Of a stretch of DNA of 64,000 nt, positions 24,626-33,762 are shown in pieces. A program made the translations under genes and the position numbers. The stretch's first letter is position 1. Each line of letters opens with the position of its first letter. Source of the DNA: SMYC01 sp965197495 (GTDB lineage Bacteria; Acidobacteriota; Vicinamibacteria; Marinacidobacterales; SMYC01); the NCBI GenBank assembly GCA_965197495.1, contig OZ240210.1, positions 558,001 through 622,000 of the forward strand, written 5' to 3'. The notes beneath the pieces were generated by a model, which was not told the origin of the DNA, did not search any database, and saw nothing but the letters and a program-made list of their open reading frames with translations.

Positions 24626-25971
24626 GACGCTTCCTCCCGGACGTCGATCTTGCCGGTGACCGCTGCGGAAATCAGGGCGATGCGGAATTCTTTTAGGTGG
24701 CCGATGGCTTGGTGGACTTTGGCGATGAGGGCGTCGATCCTGGCTGTCTCGCGGTCGAGGAACGCGGTGATTGCCCTCTGCTCCGCCTGAGGAGCCAACG
24801 GGACGAAGAACTCTACCGCGTGAGCGACGTTGAACTGTTCCTGAGCAGCACCGTACTGAACGAGTTCAACTTGATACTGAACTAGCCTGCTATTCATTGT
24901 ATAGCAGAGCCATTGCGAGTCGAAGGAGGCGGCACGGCGGACGATCAGAACAGACGCGCAGTTGGCTCCTGCAAGTTGAGGCGGCACCACAGCAGTGACA
25001 CCGGGTGCGCCCACACGCACGCACACGAGGTCGCCGGCCTGAAGACGAGACTTGCTGAGAGACTCGCTGTCCTTCTCGCTCATACGTCTCGCAGCATCCG
25101 CGACTATGCGACCTTCGTGTATGTCACCTCCGTACAAGAACGGAACGCCCTCTGCCCGCACGTATGTAGAAGGATTGACTACGACTCCAACGGTGATCTC
25201 GGGAGAGACACGCTTTAGAGCTCGAAGGTGCCAATGCGCCGGAATCTCGCCCAGCCACTCCACGCCAGAGTCTTTCATGGGAACGTTCGGGTCGAGGCCC
25301 CGGGTGACGGCACGGGTGATGAGCGCGGTGCGTTTCTCCTGAAGCAGCTCGACCAACCGCTCCTTTCTCGCCACCGACCCATCGATTCTCGCCGTCTCGC
25401 GATCGAGAAAAGCGGCGATGGTACGCTGTTCGGACGGAGCGAAGCGAAGGAGCTTCGCGTTGGCGATGCGCTCGCGGTTTAGCAGAGGGGCCCCGTAGAT
25501 ATTGACTTGCGCGTTGCACGGGATGAGGATGGAGGCTGCCCAGAACAGGTAACGTGTGTCTATCAGTGACGAAGGATTGAATGCTGCGATGGCCTCGTTC
25601 GTGTACATGTTCACGCCAGCGATCGACACCGTTCCAATTGAGAGCTTGAACGAGAACAACAGCGAGCCGGCCTCTACAATGCGCAGCCGTGCCTCTCGTA
25701 TTGCCATGTCGGAGATCGTGTTCTCAGTCGTGTCAAGAACCTTCGGACCTAGATCGCTGATGTTCGCCCAAAGATGCTTGCCACCGTAGAGGTCTTCGCG
25801 ACCTGTAGGCGGAGTCCATCCTGTGGAGAAAGTCACCAGGTGCTTGAGTGGCTGAACCTTCCAATGCGCCGGGATCTCGCCCAGCCACTCGACGCCGGAG
25901 TCCCTGTACTCCGGGTAAGGTCGAAATCGTCGAGGTCGCGTCTTACCGATCCGATCAGTTACCTCAGTCAC
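24622..25971 (-). CDS. hsdS: Type I restriction specificity subunit (locus B)
   Basis: The GTG at 25971 follows gaaggact, a fair ribosome site. 449 residues with two recognition domains, introduced by DSGVEWLGEIPAHWKVQPLK and DSGVEWLGEIPAHWHLRALK, and closed by the conserved spacer helices (SEQRTIAAFLDRETARIDGS; AEQRAITAFLDRETARIDAL). The two half-repeats are nearly identical in the spacers and differ in the recognition domains, as expected for a bipartite target site. Sits between hsdM and hsdR; overlaps hsdR by four bases. Confidence 0.92.
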   Translation of the reverse strand: MTEVTDRIGKTRPRRFRPYPEYRDSGVEWLGEIPAHWKVQPLKHLVTFSTGWTPPTGREDLYGGKHLWANISDLGPKVLDTTENTISDMAIREARLRIVEAGSLLFSFKLSIGTVSIAGVNMYTNEAIAAFNPSSLIDTRYLFWAASILIPCNAQVNIYGAPLLNRERIANAKLLRFAPSEQRTIAAFLDRETARIDGSVARKERLVELLQEKRTALITRAVTRGLDPNVPMKDSGVEWLGEIPAHWHLRALKRVSPEITVGVVVNPSTYVRAEGVPFLYGGDIHEGRIVADAARRMSEKDSESLSKSRLQAGDLVCVRVGAPGVTAVVPPQLAGANCASVLIVRRAASFDSQWLCYTMNSRLVQYQVELVQYGAAQEQFNVAHAVEFFVPLAPQAEQRAITAFLDRETARIDALIAKVHQAIGHLKEFRIALISAAVTGKIDVREEAS

Positions 25972-25989
25972 AGTCCTTCGCCTTTCGTA

Positions 25990-26133
25990 CTAAGGCTGAG
26001 TCCCCGGCCGCCAGGGCTCGGCAGCGGGCAGGCCTTGCTTGAACGGACTCTCCTCGATCAAGCTGTCACGGATTGGTCCTAGGAAGTCCCGCAGCTCCAC
26101 GCCGGAGTCCGCGATCTGAAGGAGCAGCGCCAT
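25990..26133 (-). CDS. Small ORF between hsdM and hsdS
   Basis: 47 codons from the ATG at 26133 (MALLLQIADSGVELRDFLGP), with a GAGAGA a few bases upstream, ending 18 bases before hsdS. The sequence looks helical and natural but has no known family. It could be a small accessory gene of the locus or a remnant of an inserted gene; spacing and strand fit the operon. Confidence 0.35.
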   Translation of the reverse strand: MALLLQIADSGVELRDFLGPIRDSLIEESPFKQGLPAAEPWRPGTQP

Positions 26134-26173
26134 AGGTCTCTCGCCAGCGAACGATGTCCCTCTAAGAAAATGG

Positions 26174-28285
26174 TCAACCCGACACTTCCCGTAGCATGGC
26201 CACGATCTCCTTCTCCACCTGCTGGATGTCGGCCTCGATCTCCTCCAGTGGGCGAGGTGGGCGGTACTCGTAGAAGTACCGGTTGAAGTTGATCTCGTAG
26301 CCCACGAGCCCGACTTCTCCATCCTGAGGGTCCCGGCGTGTCGTATCTATCCAGGCGTCACGAACGTGGGGCTTCACCTCGCGCTCGAAGAACGACTCGA
26401 CATCCTTTAGGAGGGGCATGTTCTCTGTATCGCGGAGCTCCGGGTCGGGCTCGGGGAGACCCTTCCGGTCCCGGCACATTGCGGCCTCGTCGTTGCGCTC
26501 GGACAGCGCAGAAAGAATGGCCTTCCTGATAGGGGCAGCGAGCTTGAGCTTCGCCTTTCGAGCGGCTTCGGAAAGCTTAGCCTCGAAGATTGCCCGATCT
26601 AGGAAGAGCGTGTCCGGCAGACTCTGGAGCAGGGTTCGGATCGCGGCCTGCTGCTCCCGGCCCGCCGCCTCATCCCCAGCCTTGGCAGCGCCTTTCTTGC
26701 GCGACACGGCCAAGTTGACGAAGGCGCGCTCGTCGTCGAGCCGCGCGATCCTCTCAGAGCTAGCTCGGAAGTCGAGCTTGAGCGGGCGTTCGACCGTGAT
26801 CTTGCGGAAGCCGAAGTGCGTGGTCGGGTAGACACGGCTGACGACGACCTCTCGCTCCTCACCATCCTGGACGACCTTGCGGGTCGCGCCGTCCTCGAAG
26901 TCGGCCAGTAGCCGGAGGATGTCTTCCTTCCGGTCGAACGGGATCTCGCGACGCTTGGCGCCCAGGCTCTTGCGCAGCAAGACCCAAAACGAGGTGCCAT
27001 CGATGAGCTGGACCCTGCCAGCCCGCTCCGGCCGTTTCCTGTTCGTGAGCACCCAGACGTAGGTCGCGATGCCGGTGTTGTAGAAGAGCTGCTCGGGCAG
27101 TGCGATCAGCGCTTCGAGCAAGTCGTTCTCGAGGACCAAGCGGCGAATCTCGCTCTCGCCGCTGCCGGCGTCGCCGGTGAAGAGCGGCGAGCCGTTCATG
27201 ATGATCGCGACCCGGGAGCCGCCCTGGGCTCGCTCCTTGGTGTGCGCGAGCATATGCAGCAGGAACAGGAGCTGGCCATCGCTGATCCGCGGCAGACCAG
27301 GCGCGAAGCGCCCGGCGGCGCCGCGGTCGTGCTCGCTCCGCACGGCGTCTTCGTCGCGCTTCCAGTCCTTGCCGTAGGGCGGATTGGCGATCATGTAGTC
27401 GAAGGTGGACCCGGCGTGCCGTTCGTTCGAGAGCGTGCTTCCGAAGAGGACGTTCTCCGCGTCGCGGCCGTCTTCGGATTTCATGAAGAGGTCCGACTTG
27501 CAGACGGCGAAGGTCTCCGGGTTCACCTCCTGGCCGAACAGATGGGTGTCGGCGTCCGGGTTCACGGCGTTGCCGCGGCGTTCGCCTTCGCGTCTCTCTC
27601 CGAGGGTGATGTGCTCCTTGGCGATGGTGAGCATGCCGCCCGAGCCGCAGCACGGGTCGCAGACGCTCAGCACGACCCCCTTCGTGCGTAACCGCTCCTC
27701 GTCCCCGGCCAGCAGTAGGTCCACCATGAGATGGACGACGTCACGGGGGGTGAAGTGCTCACCCGGGTTCTCGTTCAGCGCCTCATTGAACTTTCGGATG
27801 AGCTCCTCAAAGATCGTGCCCACCGTGAAGTTGTCGACCACGTCTGGGTGGAGGTTCACTTTCGGATCGCCGAACCGCTGCACGACCTGGAACAGGAGCC
27901 CCGCCTCGTCGAGCTTGGCGATGGTGTTATCGAAGTCGAACTTATCCAGCACCTCGCGCATGTTGGGGCTGAACCCGGCGATGTAGTTGCGCAGGTTCTG
28001 AGCGATGTGGGGGGCGTCGGCGAGCAGCTTCTCGAAGTCGTAGCGGGACGTGTTGTAGAACGCGAATCCAGATGTGCGCCGAAGCTGCGGGTCGAGGTTT
28101 TCGATCCTGCCCCTGTACTTGGCCTGGACCGCCAGCACCTTCTGCTTTGTGGGGGCCAGCACGGAGTCGAGCCGACGCAGCACCGTGAGCGGCAGGATCA
28201 CGTCCTGGTACTTGCCTCGCTTGAAGGTGTCGCGGATTAGGTCGGCCACGCCCCAGATGAAGCTGGCTATCTCGCTGTGGTTCAT
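26174..28285 (-). CDS. hsdM: Type I restriction N6-adenine methyltransferase subunit (locus B)
   Basis: I start at the ATG at 28285 (MNHSEIASFIWGVADLIRDT), the usual HsdM N-terminus; a longer frame upstream has no family match. 703 residues: helical HsdM_N domain, then the SAM-binding motif DPCCGSGGMLTIAKEHI at ~residue 211 and the catalytic NPPYGKDWK at ~300. An extended C-terminal region (to VAMLREVSG) has the EIEADIQQVEKEI coiled coil for HsdS contact. It transfers methyl groups from SAM to adenine at the site set by HsdS. First gene of hsdM-hsdS-hsdR. Complete. Confidence 0.93.
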   Translation of the reverse strand: MNHSEIASFIWGVADLIRDTFKRGKYQDVILPLTVLRRLDSVLAPTKQKVLAVQAKYRGRIENLDPQLRRTSGFAFYNTSRYDFEKLLADAPHIAQNLRNYIAGFSPNMREVLDKFDFDNTIAKLDEAGLLFQVVQRFGDPKVNLHPDVVDNFTVGTIFEELIRKFNEALNENPGEHFTPRDVVHLMVDLLLAGDEERLRTKGVVLSVCDPCCGSGGMLTIAKEHITLGERREGERRGNAVNPDADTHLFGQEVNPETFAVCKSDLFMKSEDGRDAENVLFGSTLSNERHAGSTFDYMIANPPYGKDWKRDEDAVRSEHDRGAAGRFAPGLPRISDGQLLFLLHMLAHTKERAQGGSRVAIIMNGSPLFTGDAGSGESEIRRLVLENDLLEALIALPEQLFYNTGIATYVWVLTNRKRPERAGRVQLIDGTSFWVLLRKSLGAKRREIPFDRKEDILRLLADFEDGATRKVVQDGEEREVVVSRVYPTTHFGFRKITVERPLKLDFRASSERIARLDDERAFVNLAVSRKKGAAKAGDEAAGREQQAAIRTLLQSLPDTLFLDRAIFEAKLSEAARKAKLKLAAPIRKAILSALSERNDEAAMCRDRKGLPEPDPELRDTENMPLLKDVESFFEREVKPHVRDAWIDTTRRDPQDGEVGLVGYEINFNRYFYEYRPPRPLEEIEADIQQVEKEIVAMLREVSG

Positions 28286-28334
28286 GTCGGGTCCATACCG
28301 AATGTAACACCCTGCCCGCCTACCCCCAAACGGT

Positions 28335-28757
28335 TCAATGTCGCTTTGGGCGGAATGTTGGGCCACTCGCCCGAGTAATATTGAAAGACTTGGCGATGAG
28401 CGTCGAGAAGCCTTCTACCAGCACTCCCGTGACAAAGGCGACGAGCATCAGGTCTACGTTTTCATGAAAGGCGCGGATCCCGGGACGAAAACCTTCGTAG
28501 TAGAGCCAGGGAGGCTTCTTGAGATTCTTGAAGAAATCGCGCAGAGAACGCGGCGCGAGGCGCAGAGCCTCCTCGTTCCCCTCTATGCCGGCCCCGATGA
28601 ACCGGTGCAGGTCGCTTGGAGACAACTCCGCTGAGAGCTCTTCCATGATCGGGTCGAGCGCGGGATCACCGATGGTGGTGTGCTTGAGATAGTTGTCGGC
28701 CGCGGCCTGATCGTAGAGACGGGCCTTCTCGTACCCTTCGAGGTATGCGTAAGGCAT
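28335..28757 (-). pseudogene. MpaB/rubber-oxygenase-like protein, N-terminal fragment
   Basis: From the ATG at 28757 (MPYAYLEGYEKARLYDQAAA): then FRPGIRAFHENVDLMLVAFV and LVEGFSTLIAKSFNITRA, the N-terminal part of 'oxygenase MpaB family' heme enzymes, in which the histidine region near AFHENVD precedes the membrane-like helix. About 135 residues remain of the usual ~350-400. The 3' end is replaced by unrelated sequence just before hsdM. Confidence 0.5.
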
Positions 28758-28841
28758 CGTCCCAGCGTAACCCAAGTCGCCGCTCAATTTGTATGAGACA
28801 AAAATGCGCAGTCGTGATCTACCGCGTGGTCAACTACAACG

Positions 28842-28895
28842 TTTCTACCATCGGGAAGGCGCATGAGGATTTTGAGCTCACGGCCTCTTGGGGCA
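28842..28895 (+). repeat. Degenerate copy of repeat R3
   Basis: 'gtttctaccatcgggaagg' and 'catgaggattttgagctcac' match R3 at 33690-33741 with several changes. It sits just upstream of the hypothetical gene at 28932. Confidence 0.5.
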
Positions 28896-28931
28896 GTGCA
28901 TTTCTCTGTTCAAGAGCAGTATGATCACGGC

Positions 28932-29945
28932 ATGGCGCGAGCGGAGAATCAGAAGGAAATCGCATTCTATTATCCGGGGCCCATCTGGCACGGGTCGGAC
29001 TGGATCAAGACTCTGATCCTTTTCTTCGATGGTGTGGGTATCCTGTTACCGAATTACATGAAGGGCAGGCTGGAACATGAAGATCCGTCGACGGCAATCC
29101 CTCTGATGGACAAAGGCCTGCTACATGTACTTGAGCCGGAGAAGATTGTTGACAAGAAGGCGACCAAGCAGCTCGGGGAAACGATGGGCGAAATGATCGG
29201 GTCCGGTGCCTTCGACGAGCTTCCCAAAGACACTCGTTTCCAGGAGATCTCCTATTCCCGGATGGGTGGCTATGGCGATGAAGAAATCGCTCGAGACCTC
29301 TTGAAGAAGTTGAAGTCCAAAGGCTTGGCAAAGGATTCTGAGGACGGCGTCTCAATTCCCATGCAACCGATGATCCGCGCACTAATTCTGGTTTTGCTTT
29401 CGCAAATCCTGAGGTCTCACGGGGCGAAAATAGGCGCAGAGCTTTCACCTGCGACTGACCGACCCGATATCGTTCAAGCCTTGGAAGAATTGCTTTCGTT
29501 GCCGGACACGCCATCCGCCGGGCACATAGTCGCCTTGGATTTGGAAACCGTTGCTGTGGATCTACGACTGGCTCCTATCGACGAGATTCTGGACTTTCGC
29601 AAGGAACACTTCAAGGAACATAGGGCATATGTTCGCTCAGTACGGAAGCTTACGCGAGAATTGTCGCAGCTACCCGAGAAAGACCGCGAGGACGAACTGG
29701 TCGCACGGCGCGAGGAATTACAGGAGATGGCCAACAGCTTGAAAAGCGCGAGCCGAAAGGCGTGGAAGCGACCGGCTTCCTTCGGCCTCAGTATGGTGGG
29801 TGCGTTCTGGAAACCTGGCAGTCATGATTACGTTGGCGCGGTTCTCTTGGCGGGCGGTGCGCTTCTAGGCCTGACGTCTAAAGACAAAGTGAATACCGGT
29901 GCCTATTCCTACCTCTTTCGAGCGAATTCTCGGTTCCCGTACTAA
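28932..29945 (+). CDS. Hypothetical protein (DUF6236-like?)
   Basis: The ATG at 28932 (MARAENQKEIAFYYPGPIWH) is preferred because the upstream extension translates repeat R3. The 337-residue product has LILFFDGVGILLPNYMKGRL near the N-terminus, which loosely recalls DUF6236-type proteins (weak), a charged middle (GYGDEEIARDLLKKLKSKGL) and a coiled-coil region (RSVRKLTRELSQLPEKDRED). A Gly/Ala-rich hydrophobic stretch (AVLLAGGALLGLTS) near the end could be membrane associated. Single plus-strand gene beside locus B. The function is unknown; the defence-island setting suggests an accessory role. Confidence 0.5.
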   Translation: MARAENQKEIAFYYPGPIWHGSDWIKTLILFFDGVGILLPNYMKGRLEHEDPSTAIPLMDKGLLHVLEPEKIVDKKATKQLGETMGEMIGSGAFDELPKDTRFQEISYSRMGGYGDEEIARDLLKKLKSKGLAKDSEDGVSIPMQPMIRALILVLLSQILRSHGAKIGAELSPATDRPDIVQALEELLSLPDTPSAGHIVALDLETVAVDLRLAPIDEILDFRKEHFKEHRAYVRSVRKLTRELSQLPEKDREDELVARREELQEMANSLKSASRKAWKRPASFGLSMVGAFWKPGSHDYVGAVLLAGGALLGLTSKDKVNTGAYSYLFRANSRFPY

Positions 29946-30089
29946 GTTAACCTAATTAAGAATCGTTTCGTCTGTTTCTTGGGCACCTTTAGCTCTTCGC
30001 GGGGTGCTGCGTAAGTACTCGCCGCACCCCGTCGTGACAAGTCGGTGGAAGTGATCCATCGTGTTCGCTTTGGAAGGGAGAGCGAATCG

Positions 30090-30434
30090 ATGGATATGAA
30101 GCTTCGAGAGTTTCGGAAGCAGGCGGGAGAAGAGAACCGTGGACGGCGCGGGCTCGGTCGTCGATATTCGGGTCAGCTGCGCCTGGCCGCAGTCGCGTAT
30201 CTGAGGCGGAAGAAGGGCGAGGGCGCAAGCTTGGAGCGGGTCGCGTCAGAGCTTGGTGTGAGCCATTGGAGTCTGAGCCGGTGGGTTCGCGAGTCGGTGG
30301 CGGCAGGGGTGCTTCGCCCGGTGGAAGTCGAGGAGGTCAGCTCGAACGAGTTTTCGTTGCTAACACCTCGGGGCTATCGAGTCGAGGGGCTGTCGGAGGA
30401 AAGTGTTGTCCGTCTAGTCGAGCGTCTGGGATGA
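30090..30434 (+). CDS. IS66 accessory protein TnpA
   Basis: Starts at the ATG at 30090 (MDMKLREFRKQAGEENRGRR) preceded by AGGGAG. 114 residues with the helix-turn-helix ASLERVASELGVSHWSLSRW typical of IS66 first ORFs, which bind element ends. Its stop overlaps the tnpB start (ATGA). Intact. Confidence 0.75.
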   Translation: MDMKLREFRKQAGEENRGRRGLGRRYSGQLRLAAVAYLRRKKGEGASLERVASELGVSHWSLSRWVRESVAAGVLRPVEVEEVSSNEFSLLTPRGYRVEGLSEESVVRLVERLG

Positions 30435-30811
30435 AGTGGAATAGCCGGCGCGTGTCGGCGTGGGCGTACGCGGCGCCGACCGATCTTCGAAAAGGCTTCG
30501 ATGGCCTGTCCGCGTTGGTGCTGAAGGAACTGAGTCGTGACCCCCTGAGCGGCGACCTGTACTTGTTTGTGAGCCGCAATCGTATCCGCGCAAAAGTATT
30601 GCACTGGGACGGCACCGGGCTGTGCGTGTACGCGAAGCGTCTAGAGAAAGGCAAGTTCGCGTGCCTGTGGTCGGGCGGTGACGGCGAGCCGGTACGACTG
30701 ACGACGACCGAGCTGAGTTTGTTTTTGGAGGGAAGCCGGTTGGTCGGAAAAATATCGTTGTCACCGCCCGAGATGACGCAGTTTTCTCTTGCGGTGAGGT
30801 CGTCTCTATGA
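30431..30811 (+). CDS. IS66 accessory protein TnpB (Orf2)
   Basis: The ATG at 30431 gives RVSAWAYAAPTDLRKGFDGL, DPLSGDLYLFVSRNRIRAKV and WDGTGLCVYAKRLEKGKFAC, the highly conserved core of IS66 Orf2, 126 residues. The family's role in transposition is accessory. Intact, and coupled to tnpA. Confidence 0.88.
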   Translation: MKWNSRRVSAWAYAAPTDLRKGFDGLSALVLKELSRDPLSGDLYLFVSRNRIRAKVLHWDGTGLCVYAKRLEKGKFACLWSGGDGEPVRLTTTELSLFLEGSRLVGKISLSPPEMTQFSLAVRSSL

Positions 30812-30825
30812 GTTAATCGTATTCC

Positions 30826-32001
30826 GTGGTTCGCATAAGAAACGAACACGATCTCGAAACCCTCCGCCAGATCGCTCTTCTCGTTGATAGCGAAAACCAT
30901 CGCCTCGTGGATGAAAACGTTCGTCTGCGGGTGGCGGTGGCGCGGCTCCAAGGTGTGACGGAAACGAATCAACTTGAGCTGTCGGTTCTCGAGCAACTCC
31001 AGAAAAAGTGAGAGAGCATTTTTCGCATCGACGAAAAACAGACCAAGAAGAAAAACAAAAAAGGGCACGGTCCGCGCGAACAGCCTCATCTTCCGGTCAT
31101 CGACCAAATCATCGAACTCGCCAACGCGGAGAAGAAGTGCTCGGTATGCGCTGGCGAGCTCAGCGAGATGACCGGCCAGTACGAGGAGCCGGAAGTGGTG
31201 ACGGTGGTGAAGCGGAGCTTCGTCATCGAAGGTCATCTGCGGAAAAAGTACCGCTGCCGCTGTAACGCGAACGTCGTCACCGCGCCGGCCGCGTCGAAGC
31301 TTCAGCCCGGCGGTCGGTACTCGGTGGAGTTCGGGGTCGAGGTTGCGCTCAACAAGTATCTCGACCACTTGCCGCTCGAGCGCCAGGTCCGGATGATGCG
31401 CCGTGAGGGGCTCGAAATCGATAGCCAAACGCTGTGGGACCAGCTGAACGTGCTCGCGCGTCACCTGGAACCCGTGTACGACGCCCTGGGAAAGAAGGTG
31501 CTGGAATCGCCCGTCATCCACGCAGACGAAACCCGGTGGCCGTTGATGGGCTCGAAGAAGAAATCGGCGGGCACGGTTTGGGGGGTGTCGAGTCCCGACA
31601 TTGCGTACTACCGGATGCTGCCGACGAAATCGACGGAGGATGGCCGGAAGGTCTTGGGAAACTATCAAGGCATCGCGGTTGTTGATGGTTACGCCGTTTA
31701 TGAAGTGCTCGCCCGTGCGGGCCCCGAGCTTCGACTCGCCCATTGCTGGGCGCACGTCAAACGGAAGTTCGATGAAGCCAGCGAGCACTACCCGCAGGCG
31801 TGCTCCGAAGTGCTTCGCCTGATCGGAAAGCTGTACGAGGTCGAGCGTCTGGTTCCAGGCCCGTTTCCCGGCGAGGAAGAGGCTCAGAAGCTGCGCAACG
31901 TTGAGCCGAGAGCCTACCTGACCCAGGCAGCCTACGCCGCCATCCAGCATCCTGGAACGGTCATACTCCCCGATGTGCTACGCGACGACTCCGCCGCGTA
32001 G
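30826..32001 (+). pseudogene. IS66 transposase TnpC with in-frame stop and internal deletion
   Basis: The frame starts at the GTG at 30826 with an N-terminal coiled coil and hits TGA at 31009. The same frame then continues KKGHGPREQPHLPVIDQIIE, a zinc-ribbon-like CSVCAGELSEMTGQY, RYSVEFGVEVALNKYLDHLP and the catalytic VIHADETRWPLMG. After PGPFPGEEEAQKLR (~31893) the sequence jumps to VEPRAYLTQAAYAAIQHPGT, the extreme C-terminus of the family; ~150-200 residues with the later catalytic residues are missing. It is dead even if the stop were read through. Confidence 0.8.
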
Positions 32002-32058
32002 CTTCCCCTACTGCTCGACTCGTTTCTAGACCCCGAGTGGGGCACGGCGAGTACCTAC

Positions 32059-32809
32059 GGTGCTTCCGCCATCAAGTGATGGGATGGACTCCTCCGCTGA
32101 CATAGACGGCATCGATGTGCCAAAGTCAGTCGAAAGAACGCATCGAAAAAGGAGGAGTCCGAATGAAAGATACGACGATCGCTGTGGATCTTTGCAAAGA
32201 ACGTCTTCGAGATTGCCATCTCGCGCGAAGCGGGGAAGGTGTCCAAGCAACTCCGTGTGAGTCGACCCAAGTTGGTGTCGTTTTTTGCGAAACAGAGCGC
32301 TGCCACCGTGCTTCTCGAAGCCTGCGGCTCGGCTCACTTCTGGGCAAGGACGTTGCAACGGTTGGGACACGACGTCGTCCTGCTCCCACCTCACCTCGTA
32401 AGGCCGTATCGACGCGGGAGCAAGAACGACCGCGCGGACACCAAAGCTTTGCTCGAGGCTTACCGGAACGAGGAGATTCTTTCGGTGCCCATCAAGTCCG
32501 TGCGCCAGCACACCCTCGCCGCGCTCCATCGCCTACGCTCAGGATGGCTCTCCACACGGACCGCACGCATCAATGCCGTACGCGGGATCCTGCGCGAGCT
32601 CGGACTCTTCATCCCCAAGGGCGCTCACTTCGTCGTGCCCGCCATCTCCGAGCTCGTCGAAGACGCTGATTCTGATTTGCCCGACGTGCTCCGTCCGCAC
32701 CTGCGTGATGCGTGCTCCGAGATTCGAGAGCTCAAGGACAAGTGCGCTGGCATCGAGCACGAGCTCAAGGCGCTCGCCAAGCAGCTTCCTGAGGTGCTTC
32801 CGCAGTCAA
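32059..32809 (+). mobile_element. IS110-family element, truncated (copy 1)
   Basis: The left end ggtgcttccgccatcaagtg abuts the IS66 right end. About 100 bp of non-coding leader precede the recombinase gene, matching 57044-57148 on the other strand. The right part is missing; at ~32800 the sequence passes into an E-family element. IS110 elements are known to encode a structured bridge RNA in a non-coding end; here only the leader would be left. Confidence 0.65.
32163..32809 (+). pseudogene. IS110 DEDD recombinase, frameshifted and 3' truncated
   Basis: The ATG at 32163 gives MKDTTIAVDL, but an extra T at ~32192 (gatctttgcaaag against gatcttgcaaag in copy 2) shifts the frame. The rest reads SKQLRVSRPKLVSFFAKQSA, LLEACGSAHFWARTLQRLGH, SKNDRADTKALLEAYRNEEI, the DEDD N-terminal domain, to ELKALAKQLPEVLPQ. 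The C-terminal Transposase_20 domain with the catalytic serine is absent. Confidence 0.8.
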
Positions 32810-32921
32810 GTGTTGGTGGCCGCCGCGTAACCTGTTCGTGTGCTAGAGTTTCGCCTGATTTCGAGAGGCGCAGTTCTTTCGTCGATGCCGGCTGGGCCGA
32901 GTTTTGGCACAGGACGGGATC
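32793..32921 (+). mobile_element. Non-autonomous element E3
   Basis: About 129 bp from ggtgcttccgcagtcaagtg to gagttttggcacaggacggg. Found again, reversed, at 50150-50274 with the same interior (gaggcgcagttctttcgtcg). Shares both ends, but not the middle, with E1. Confidence 0.6.
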
Positions 32922-33027
32922 TGCTTTTTTGCGGATCACAGCCTTAACTGGCTGCCCGCCAGAGTCCTGATTGAATGAGATTGCAGGCTCTAAATATTCA
33001 GTGAGCAAACGCCTGCCGGGAGCGGGC

Positions 33028-33480
33028 TCAGCCCTCGGCGGGCAGACGAAGACCGAACTCGACTGCGATCTCCCGTAGCTTCGCCTGGATCCGCTGGACG
33101 TTGTCCGGTCCCATGCGAAGAAGCTGTCTCTGAACGGGCGGGAGGTCTTCGATCCACTGCTCGGAGTAAGTGTAGTTGACGCTTACTGTCTCGACGGCCA
33201 TATCACCCCGAACAATGGGTGTTTTCAGAACGACCGCGAAGGCCATGGTCAGAACGTCCTCGAATGGCTGCTCGCCGTAGCCGAGTTCCTGATACGCCTC
33301 GTCGATCAGGGGTCTCACATTGCGGTACGTTTCGACGAGGCCAGCAGAATCGAGGGAAACGAGGAGGTCGACGTACGTGTCATATCGATGGTAGCTCTCC
33401 GCGTCGATGACGAGTCGGCCCGAGTGGGAGGCGACCTCGAACCGCTCCTCCGGTCGTAGATGCGGCGCTGCTTGAGTCTG
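33028..33480 (-). pseudogene. DUF3014 protein, C-terminal fragment
   Basis: The minus strand reads PEERFEVASHSGRLVIDAES, YHRYDTYVDLLVSLDSAGLV, YRNVRPLIDEAYQELGYGEQ and ends LLRMGPDNVQRIQAKLREIA. This is the C-terminal domain of DUF3014 periplasmic/membrane-anchored proteins. The N-terminal anchor and ~80 residues are gone; upstream sequence is unrelated. Function of the family unknown. Confidence 0.7.
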
Positions 33481-33671
33481 ATCTGCTCGGGACGGCTGCA
33501 GAACTTCGCACCAGCTTACACCTCTACCCCTGAGTAGAGCCGACGCCGGCTTGGCCGGGAGGGCTGTGCTCCGCAAGAAGTCGATCCGGCGTTGATTGCC
33601 AAGGCAAGAGAATCTGCTGCTGTTCCCAGCCAGCGACCAGTTACCTCAGTCCGAGCGCAAGGTCCGCTCCC

Positions 33672-33741
33672 GTGAACGGCTTGGCGGGTTGCTCCGTTTC
33701 TACGATCGGGAAGCCGCATGAGTATTTTGACCTCACGGGGA
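33672..33741 (+). repeat. Dispersed repeat R3, copy 1
   Basis: About 70 bp (gaacggcttggcgggttgct ... ccgcatgagtattttgacct) found reversed at 47385-47449, and in parts at 20884-20910 and 28842-28895. It lies just after the 3' end of the DUF350 gene. Confidence 0.75.
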
Positions 33742-33762
33742 CAGGCCGGATTCGGCCTGCCG

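Larger units (their letters stand above)
30011..32058 (+). mobile_element. IS66-family element, decayed
   Basis: Bounded by imperfect inverted repeats, gtaagtactcgccgcacccc at 30011 and the complement of gtaggtactcgccgtgcccc ending at 32058. It has the usual tnpA-tnpB-tnpC order, but tnpC has an in-frame stop and a large internal deletion, so the element is ~2.05 kb instead of ~2.5 kb. The right end abuts an IS110 left end. Confidence 0.8.

Noticed and set aside
31009..31011. In-frame TGA in IS66 tnpC as possible selenocysteine or recoding
   Set aside because: No hairpin obvious next to it, IS66 is not known to use it, and the gene also has a large deletion, so decay explains it.
30337..31950. 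Minus-strand frame of 537 codons over IS66
   Set aside because: Antisense to tnpB/tnpC, which carry conserved IS66 motifs.
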